A DNA stretch of 40,499 bases from Fen-1258 sp947085815 (GTDB taxonomy: Bacteria; Bacteroidota; Ignavibacteria; Ignavibacteriales; Melioribacteraceae), in NCBI GenBank assembly GCA_947085815.1, contig CAMTXU010000039.1, positions 1-40,499 of the forward strand, written 5' to 3'. Positions 35,301-40,499 of this stretch are shown piece after piece; position 1 is the first letter of the stretch; each line of letters opens with the position of its first letter. The position numbers were made by a program, and so were the translations under genes. The notes under the pieces were generated by a model. It worked only from the letters and a program-made list of their open reading frames with translations. It was not told where the DNA came from and did no database searches.

Positions 35301-36444
35301 CAATTCCTTTTTCGCCTGTATCTTGAACGCCGTTTGCATTTGAATCGTGCCATACAAAATCACCAATCTTGTTTTTGCATTCTAAATAAATACCGGCGTC
35401 CCATGTTAAATCATTTTCGCCGGCTATTAAAGTTGTGCAGATTGTTTTGCCTGTTGTAGCATCAGCATCTGAATCATTTACATCCGTTGAACCGGAGGCA
35501 TCTTTGGTAGTAATTGTATAGCCAGTCGGTGCATTGAATACTACATAATAATCACCAGGAGTAAGATTTGTGAAAGAATAAATGCCGCTTGAGTTTGTAG
35601 TTGTTGTGGCAACCAACGTTCCGGTACAAGTATAAAGTTTTACTGTTACGTTTGCAATTCCTAATTCACCTACATCTTGAATACCGTCTTTATCTAAGTC
35701 TTCCCATACTTTATCGCCGATAGATGCTTTTGCTGGGGTACAGTCTACGAAATCATTTTGATTTGGCAATCCTAACTTATTAGGAGAGTTATGCAACGAA
35801 GGAACAAAAACATCACCAAATCCCGCAGTACCACCAAATGCCGCTTTGTCAATGGTTACTTCATAAACCATCTCAAAAATCCAATTAGGGTAGCTTGGAT
35901 TAGGAGTATAGCTGCTGTTTGTTGCCGGTGAATTTGTTGTTAAAACATATCCATACTGATTAAAATTACGATTTAGCGAGGAGTTAGAATTCAAAATACT
36001 TGAAGCGCTGCCAACGCTGATTGATCCATCGCCGCCTGTAACACCAAGTATTCCATAACCGGAGGGATATGTGTTTGTTGCAGTCATATAATCCAGGAAA
36101 AAATCTAATACTTTTGTGCCATTTTTATTATAGAAGACAAAATTTGCTTTATCACTCTTTAGCAAATGATCCAAAGTATGATTATTGCCAGGCCAACCGA
36201 TAGTATTAGCGCCGTATGTATTATCGTTTAATCTTTTATCTACGGTAAGTTTTGCAACAATATTACCGTTAGCGTCAATGTATGCTATTAATTTTGCGGC
36301 TGGTACAGGGTATCCCGTGCCTGAAGTTGTTAAACAGAGATCTTTTTCCACGATGTTGGTTTGTGCAAAAGATAATTCTGTAAAACTACATACAAGTGAT
36401 AAAATTAATATCACTCTTAAGTAATTTGTTAGTCGATTATTCAC
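32356..36444 (-). CDS. Very large secreted multidomain protein with SdrD-B, DUF11, choice-of-anchor A, BNR-like repeats and T9SS sorting domain
   Basis: The 1362-residue protein begins with a signal peptide (about 1-28, ending in SFAQ) and an unrecognised domain (about 30-235). Two SdrD B-like beta-sandwiches with calcium-site motifs follow (DLDKDGIQDVGE near 245, DSNANGVQDTGE near 362). A DUF11-type domain lies at about 605-685, and a choice-of-anchor A-like domain starts at about 691 (FDLGVAKDYNLFVIED). BNR/sialidase-like beta-propeller repeats (Y-K-S-T-D-A-G-K-N-W type) run from about 985 to 1250. The end (about 1275-1362) is a type A T9SS sorting domain, YKLAQNYPNPFNPS and KKMILMK. The protein is exported through the Sec pathway and then the type IX system to the surface. 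Adhesion or matrix formation is likely. No enzyme site is visible. Confidence 0.87.
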   Translation of the reverse strand: MNNRLTNYLRVILILSLVCSFTELSFAQTNIVEKDLCLTTSGTGYPVPAAKLIAYIDANGNIVAKLTVDKRLNDNTYGANTIGWPGNNHTLDHLLKSDKANFVFYNKNGTKVLDFFLDYMTATNTYPSGYGILGVTGGDGSISVGSASSILNSNSSLNRNFNQYGYVLTTNSPATNSSYTPNPSYPNWIFEMVYEVTIDKAAFGGTAGFGDVFVPSLHNSPNKLGLPNQNDFVDCTPAKASIGDKVWEDLDKDGIQDVGELGIANVTVKLYTCTGTLVATTTTNSSGIYSFTNLTPGDYYVVFNAPTGYTITTKDASGSTDVNDSDADATTGKTICTTLIAGENDLTWDAGIYLECKNKIGDFVWHDSNANGVQDTGEKGIAGVVVELIQGSSTSTKTTDVNGYYEFTNLSNGTYGVRVAASNYSTGGALFNTQQTKWYSSPKDRGSDDSKDSDANKNETVTVSLSCGDNVTVDFGYYKTCVNITKTTSKQSYNNGETITYSFLVENCGDIQLHGGIDIFDAMLNKTGNHLIKHIDILDPRQSTTFTMNYLTSDQDCGQLVNTVRAEGHPIDNPVGGQSHDTVVDESIWTVSVICQDKADVKIEKSVDNPNPQCDDYVTFTIKATNLGPNTANGIQVTDLLPSGLNYVSNTASQGSYNSTTGIWTIGTLANNTFATLTIRVKVDCGQVNNSAFDLGVAKDYNLFVIEDANQPSSDTQGKAAVGRNATFANYSIGDLLPANSGDVLIVGNSLNFISGAIYGGNVVYGYSSNLPQSNVSITGGTLRKDSPINFASAKVYLENLSTTLSTSTVNGTTTFQYGGLTLTGSDPFLNVFTVTGANLSSANNVSINVPNGSVVLVNIGGTTLTWTGGLVVNGTAINNVLFNFYQATSITVQGIDIRGSVLAPFAAVNFASGVINGQMICKSLTGMGQFNLALFGGQIPLNKKITNTAVISGSSIVDPNPSNNSSSATVTINGTTTGGNTGGTWTNVSSFGQGEIVYTLAYSGSSIYAGTWGGRIYKSTDAGKNWVRINTNMNVSFIWSLNISGGIIFAATEQGVYKYNGSTWELTSLSGKDVHSIASYNGTIYAATWGFGIFKSTNGGTTWTEINNGLGGFLAVQSLTITSNGNVFAGTAGGGIFKCTDGQNWTKISCGHSVIWSLASTSNAIFSGTYGDGLYRSLDGGMSFTKTSLDITFVYSISVDLTGKIYVSSLTNGVYVSSDNGTTWSSLGMGGFGVSAMMVNPNSSDVYVGTKEGKVFMISGNNSTTDVEDNSTLPNEYKLAQNYPNPFNPSTTIQFVVPEAGMYSLKVYNVLGEEVANLINNQLASGLHKVNFDASRLASGMYIYKLSGNNVNISKKMILMK

Positions 36445-36879
36445 TTTAATACTCCTTTACGATAATTAATTAAGTGGTAGGTAAAGGGCAATGATGGTGC
36501 CATTGAAATGTTTGATTTATAAGCTGAAAAAGCATTTTTTGGTGTTCTTTTGAAGGGCTATTTGTTTCAAAATGATACCACTCTATTTATTTGAGCCAAG
36601 TAAAAAGTCCGTTTAGGACGTTTATTTTCATCAACTTACATGAATGCTGGACTCACAATTCCCTAACACTTCGACAAATAAAAAGCGATGAGTTTATTCG
36701 AGGTGTTTTTTGTTATCAGATTGCCTTGTTTTATTGAGTGTGTTCTCAAAACGGACATTTAAAGAAGATGGGGCTTAAGAGTAGAGCCAGCTCATTTCAA
36801 AGGAGCAGTAGGTGTTGCTTTCTTAAAAAGAAAAAGCGTAGCGGTTTAAAGCTGCAAAGATTTATATAGTGTGTTTATA
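36445..36879. other. Gene-free region between the large surface protein and rlmD
   Basis: The 435-bp stretch has no protein-like frame and no recognised riboswitch or RNA gene. Only small imperfect palindromes (for example GTCC-GTTTA-GGAC near 36606-36620) are visible. It must contain the promoter of the large T9SS-sorted gene near 36445, but no clear -10/-35 or -7 element can be named. Confidence 0.45.
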
Positions 36880-38319
36880 TTAAAGATGTAATAACGCTAC
36901 ATTTTCGATATGGTATGTGTGCGGGAACATATCAACCGGGCGGATTTTTATCAACTTATAACCGCCGTCACAAAGTAATTTAATATCGCGAGCTTGTGTT
37001 GCGGGATTACAGCTGATATACACAATTTTTTTAGGCATTAATTCTAAAATATCTTTCACGGTTTTTGGATTCATTCCGCTGCGGGGAGGATCGGCAATAA
37101 TAACATCTGGTTTTGGTAGTTTCTTTTCTTCAATTAATGGGATCAACGATTTGTTCAGATCTGCAAGAATCGGTAAAAAGTTACTAATGCTATTTATGCC
37201 AATGTTTATTTTTGCATCTTCAATTGCAGGCTCAACACTTTCAAATCCGTAAATTTGCTTTACATATTTTGAAATGAAAATAGGAATTGTGCCTGCACCT
37301 GAATAAAGATCATAAACAATCTCATCACCTTTAAACTCGGCGTATTGGAGGGCGGTTGAAAATAATTTGGCAGCTTGCGCTGTATTTGTTTGAAAGAATG
37401 AATTAGCGCTGATTCTGAATTTACATTCTCCGATTAGATCATATATAAAACCGCTTCCGTGAGAAATGATTTCGTAATCGCCGTAAGCAACTTGCGAGAG
37501 CTTTTTATTTATGTTGTAAACTATGGTTGTTATTTGAGGAAAACGAGCTAATATTTTCTCCCCATATTGCATTAACAAGCGTTCATTCTCTTCCGAAACA
37601 ACCAAATTAATCATTAAGTCATTTTGCAAGAACGACTGCTTTATTACCAAATTTCGCAAAAATCCGGTGTGTTTTGAAGGAGAATAGGGCAAAATCTGTT
37701 GATTTTTGAAAAAATCACGAGTGAAGTTTAATATACCGTTACTTACTTCCGATTGCAGCCAGCACCCGCCGATATCAAGTACTTTGTCATACATTCCCGG
37801 AATATGTAAACCGAGGGCAAAATCTTTATCCGAAATTTCCTGCATCGAACCGATCTCGATCTCACTCAACCAGCGCTTTTCCGCAAAGGAATATTCCATT
37901 TTATTGCGGTAGTAAAATATTTTTTCAGCGGGAATAATCGGCTCTCTTTCAAAATCTTTAAAACCTCCTATTCTTTCAAAGATATCTTTTACCTGTTCTT
38001 CTTTGAATTTGATCTGCTGTTCATAATCCAGATCCTGCGCTTTACATCCGCCGCAAACCCCGAAGTATTTGCAGTTTGCTTTTACACGAAGAGGAGATTT
38101 TATGATCAGATCTTTTACTTTTGCTTCTGCGTAAGAAGAGCGGATTTTTCTTATTTGCGCTATTACTTTGTCGCCAGGATATGAGCCGTCAACAAAAATG
38201 ACAAATCTTTTAGAAGTGGTTTCATCTTGAGTATGTACTTCTTTGATAATCTTTGCAATGCCTTTGCCTTCGAACGAATAGCCGGTAATATCTAACTCCA
38301 ACAAATCGCCTTTCTTCAT
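36880..38319 (-). CDS. rlmD: 23S rRNA (uracil(1939)-C5)-methyltransferase
   Basis: This RumA/RlmD-type enzyme uses S-adenosylmethionine to methylate a uracil of 23S rRNA. A TRAM domain (about 1-75) comes first. The iron-sulfur segment CKYFGVCGGC (C-x5-C-x2-C) lies near 83-92. The SAM loop DLYSGAGTIPIF lies near 340. The motif DPPRSGMNPK, the nucleophilic Cys of ISCNPAT and the late HIENVALL glutamate complete the active site. At 479 residues it is normal. Whether it targets U1939 or a related uracil cannot be decided from sequence. The start overlaps the stop of the preceding methyltransferase gene by one base. Confidence 0.88.
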   Translation of the reverse strand: MKKGDLLELDITGYSFEGKGIAKIIKEVHTQDETTSKRFVIFVDGSYPGDKVIAQIRKIRSSYAEAKVKDLIIKSPLRVKANCKYFGVCGGCKAQDLDYEQQIKFKEEQVKDIFERIGGFKDFEREPIIPAEKIFYYRNKMEYSFAEKRWLSEIEIGSMQEISDKDFALGLHIPGMYDKVLDIGGCWLQSEVSNGILNFTRDFFKNQQILPYSPSKHTGFLRNLVIKQSFLQNDLMINLVVSEENERLLMQYGEKILARFPQITTIVYNINKKLSQVAYGDYEIISHGSGFIYDLIGECKFRISANSFFQTNTAQAAKLFSTALQYAEFKGDEIVYDLYSGAGTIPIFISKYVKQIYGFESVEPAIEDAKINIGINSISNFLPILADLNKSLIPLIEEKKLPKPDVIIADPPRSGMNPKTVKDILELMPKKIVYISCNPATQARDIKLLCDGGYKLIKIRPVDMFPHTYHIENVALLHL

Positions 38320-39029
38320 TACGACCCTTTCTGAAGAAGTAAAGCTAAGAATCCGATATATTTATCACCGCCCAGTTTTAAGTATGCATTAGATTCATGA
38401 CTAAGTTTATTGAGAATTTTTTTGTAGTAGCTCTTTTCCGAACTTGAGAGAGAATCAATTGAATCATCCAGAAGCGAAGCACTTCTTGAGTAGTATTTCC
38501 TTAAAGTGTGAGTTAAATTCTGGCGGACAAGAACATTAAACTTTCTTTCCGTGTAATATTTTTCAATATCATCGATAAACAACGGAAGGAGATCTGAAGA
38601 ATCGAAAATATCCTGAACAAACGGGGGATAATCTTTTCGAAGGGTTACAACTTCACCGACGCATAAAAAGCCTTCCGGTTTTAGTACGCGCTTAAGTTCT
38701 TTCACTATTTTGTTCCGCTTGGTTAAGGAAATTGAAGCTTGCGCGTAAACCAGATCGAATAATGAATCGGTAAAATCCGTTACCTCAAAATCCATTAAAC
38801 GAACATTAATTTTCGGTGAAGATTCCAAAATTAGTTTTGAGTTCATTAATGAATCGTAATCCTCAACAATTAACTCAACACAGGCATCAAAGTGGTTTGA
38901 GAGCTCAAGAGCCATCTCTTCGCTGTTAGATCCCACAACAAGTATGCTTTGCGCAGGAGTTTTTAGATTATTGAGAAGAAACTCTATTTGCCGGTCTAAG
39001 CCGGGCAATAAACAATTATCTATTTTCAT
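38319..39029 (-). CDS. Class I SAM-dependent methyltransferase
   Basis: The 236-residue protein has a SAM-binding loop SILVVGSNSEEMALEL (Gly-poor compared with the usual GxGxG) near residue 30. An acidic strand end ELIVEDY, the motif FDLVYAQASISL, and LKRVLKPEGFLCVGE (motif of Methyltransf_11-type enzymes) follow. The C-terminal third is helical. The chosen start is ATG 39029. A TTG at 39068 would add 13 residues without support. The stop overlaps the rlmD start by one base (TAATG), which suggests a shared job or at least coupled translation. The substrate is unknown. Confidence 0.75.
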   Translation of the reverse strand: MKIDNCLLPGLDRQIEFLLNNLKTPAQSILVVGSNSEEMALELSNHFDACVELIVEDYDSLMNSKLILESSPKINVRLMDFEVTDFTDSLFDLVYAQASISLTKRNKIVKELKRVLKPEGFLCVGEVVTLRKDYPPFVQDIFDSSDLLPLFIDDIEKYYTERKFNVLVRQNLTHTLRKYYSRSASLLDDSIDSLSSSEKSYYKKILNKLSHESNAYLKLGGDKYIGFLALLLQKGS

Positions 39030-39169
39030 GACGGAAAGATAAGAAAACCGCAAAGAAAATGACTTCAATCGATTTGTTGAGAGACAATATTAGTAAAAGG
39101 ATTAATCGATTTCCGAATACCAAAAAACGGCATCTTTAATTACGAAAAGAGAATTAGTTTGAGCCGATC

Positions 39170-40402
39170 TTATCTGAGCAGAACCATTTTCTTCGTCTGG
39201 ACAAAAGCCCCTGCTTTTAGTTGATAAAAATAGATACCACTTACGAGTGAAGGGTGTAGAATGGAGAACGTAGAGTGATGAATACCGGCTTCTTTAACCT
39301 CGTTAACAATTGTTGCAACTTCCCTTCCAAGTAAATCAAAAACACTTAGCTTTACGTGACTGCTAACTGACAACTGATAACTAATCACTGTCGTTGGGTT
39401 AAACGGATTCGGATAGTTCTGCTTTAATTCAAAAGTTGTTGGAATATTCTCTGCTTGGACCACACTTGTTGGAACACCAAACTTAAAATCGGCATAAACG
39501 GGTAGATGATCCGAGGCTTTTAGCAAGGCTTCGCCAATCGATAAATCCGAAAACCAAGCGTTGGGTACATTTGTAATCGATTTTGCGTAGTGATTTCCGT
39601 CGTTGCCGAAAATTTTATAATCGACAAAATCAATACCACCCGGTTTTTTTATCGATTCAGAGATTAAAATCATATCAAGACGGGATTTTAAGTTACTGGG
39701 AGAATAGGTGTGTGTGTATGAGAAAATAGAATTATTCGCCCAATAACCAACAGCGTCTTGAGGATCATAAACATATCCGGGGGAGGACTTATCGAGTAGT
39801 TTTTGAAATGCTAACTCTGTTGATGTTAATATGTTGAAGTCACCGGCAATAATATAATTTGTATTTCCATTCAGTTGTGTCGTTCTAGATCTAAGCGGGT
39901 CTACTGAGTTGGCTCGCCTAATAATGTTTGGGCTATTATCGCCAGTTGGAGTATTAGCCTTTAAATGAACGCCAAAAATAATCAAAGTGTCCCTTGTTGT
40001 TTTATGTACAAACTTAAACTCAGCAATAGGTCTTGGGTCAGATGGTATCATTTTCGAGCCAAGATAAGTTAGCAAAGAATCCAGATAAAAAACGGCGCAC
40101 TCATTGCCAGTCCCCCAGTAAATTTTTACTTCTTCTGATGCTTTGTATTTTTGCGTCAATACATTACTAAGCAATTGGTTTACAGCATCAGACCCATCCA
40201 ACTCAACTGCTAAAAGAATAGTTGGTTTTATTTGATTCAAGACAATTTTAAGATTACTTGCAATAGTATTTGAATTTGAAACATTTGGGAATTGTTTAAC
40301 ATTATAAGCGGCAATTCTAACGGTCTCTTGCGCGTAAAGAGAGAAAGTAAAAATTAGGAGCAGAGACAACAGTAATGTTTTTTTCACAACGATTCTTCTC
40401 AT
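39170..40402 (-). CDS. Secreted endonuclease/exonuclease/phosphatase-family protein with T9SS sorting domain
   Basis: The 410-residue protein has a signal peptide (LLLSLLLIFTFSLYAQ) and an EEP-fold domain at about 25-320. Motifs include RIAAYNVKQFP at the start, VELDG, FGVHLKANT, IIAGDFNIL (the catalytic Asp-x-Asn) and SDHLPVYADF near the end. The C-terminus (about 330-410) is a T9SS type A sorting domain, FELKQNYPNPFNPTTVISY, finishing in KKMVLLR. I chose ATG 40402. The upstream TTG adds an uncharged stretch before the signal peptide. The EEP fold is found in DNases, phosphatases and sphingomyelinases. A secreted nuclease or phosphatase is likely, but the substrate is not decided. Confidence 0.88.
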   Translation of the reverse strand: MRRIVVKKTLLLSLLLIFTFSLYAQETVRIAAYNVKQFPNVSNSNTIASNLKIVLNQIKPTILLAVELDGSDAVNQLLSNVLTQKYKASEEVKIYWGTGNECAVFYLDSLLTYLGSKMIPSDPRPIAEFKFVHKTTRDTLIIFGVHLKANTPTGDNSPNIIRRANSVDPLRSRTTQLNGNTNYIIAGDFNILTSTELAFQKLLDKSSPGYVYDPQDAVGYWANNSIFSYTHTYSPSNLKSRLDMILISESIKKPGGIDFVDYKIFGNDGNHYAKSITNVPNAWFSDLSIGEALLKASDHLPVYADFKFGVPTSVVQAENIPTTFELKQNYPNPFNPTTVISYQLSVSSHVKLSVFDLLGREVATIVNEVKEAGIHHSTFSILHPSLVSGIYFYQLKAGAFVQTKKMVLLR

Positions 40403-40499
40403 TAACAAAATTTGGGGACGTAAATTTAACAAATTAGTAGTCAAGTATGATGGTGTAAAGAAACAACAACTAGTGAATATAAAAAACAGCTTTCAAAAG

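Overview
The window is AT-rich bacterial DNA, most likely from an Ignavibacteriota (Ignavibacterium/Melioribacter-like) member of the Bacteroidota/Chlorobiota group. The main evidence is two secreted proteins that end in a type IX secretion sorting domain opening with the YPNPFNPST-type motif typical of that lineage. DUF4252, DUF5916-type and Omp85-type envelope proteins and the low GC content agree. I found no tRNA, rRNA, CRISPR array, phage or intact transposase.

Region by region: (1) 1-5703 (+) is a drug/solute export operon: a TolC-like channel cut by the window edge, a lipoprotein HlyD adaptor, two ABC ATPases that correspond to the two halves of the fused E. coli YbhF, and two ABC-2 permeases (YbhS/YbhR-like). 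(2) 5743-7164 encodes a DUF3943 envelope protein. A decay zone follows (7165-7960) with remnants of a small membrane protein and of a cation diffusion facilitator. (3) 7976-19351 is a fatty-acid beta-oxidation island: a hotdog thioesterase, a divergent XRE/ScfR-type regulator, then acyl-CoA synthetase (fadD), fadN, fadA, fadE, a DECR1-like 2,4-dienoyl-CoA reductase and a second thioesterase. The fadN-fadA-fadE order and the FadN domain order match Bacillus rather than E. coli FadBA. (4) 19655-24301 (-) holds a CBM9/DUF5916-like outer-membrane protein and an ECF sigma / anti-sigma / DUF4252 operon. (5) 24399-26319 (+) holds a VOC protein, two uncharacterised proteins and a frameshifted four-helix-bundle gene. 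(6) 26355-31825 (-) contains a patatin-POTRA-barrel protein, then yidC, yidD, rnpA and rpmH. (7) 32356-40402 (-) contains a very large T9SS-sorted multidomain protein, rlmD with an overlapping methyltransferase gene, and a secreted endonuclease/exonuclease/phosphatase-family protein with a T9SS tail.

The most unexpected content is non-coding. At least four palindromic repeat families lie in the gaps: an 80-86 bp GCAATG/GAAGCAATC palindrome (two copies, each just upstream of a gene inside an operon); a mosaic family built on CTACGAGG/CATCGTAGATG hairpins with an ATTATTGTA tail (two copies of a three-part array plus two single units, all in the fad island); a 67-bp inverted repeat that overlaps a stop codon and the next gene's ribosome binding site; and a GC-rich palindrome apparently inserted into another repeat with a 5-bp duplication. 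No textbook defence or mobile system is visible. The best candidates for new biology are these repeat families, the fad island with its ScfR-type regulator and palindromic candidate operator, and the asymmetric split YbhF pump.
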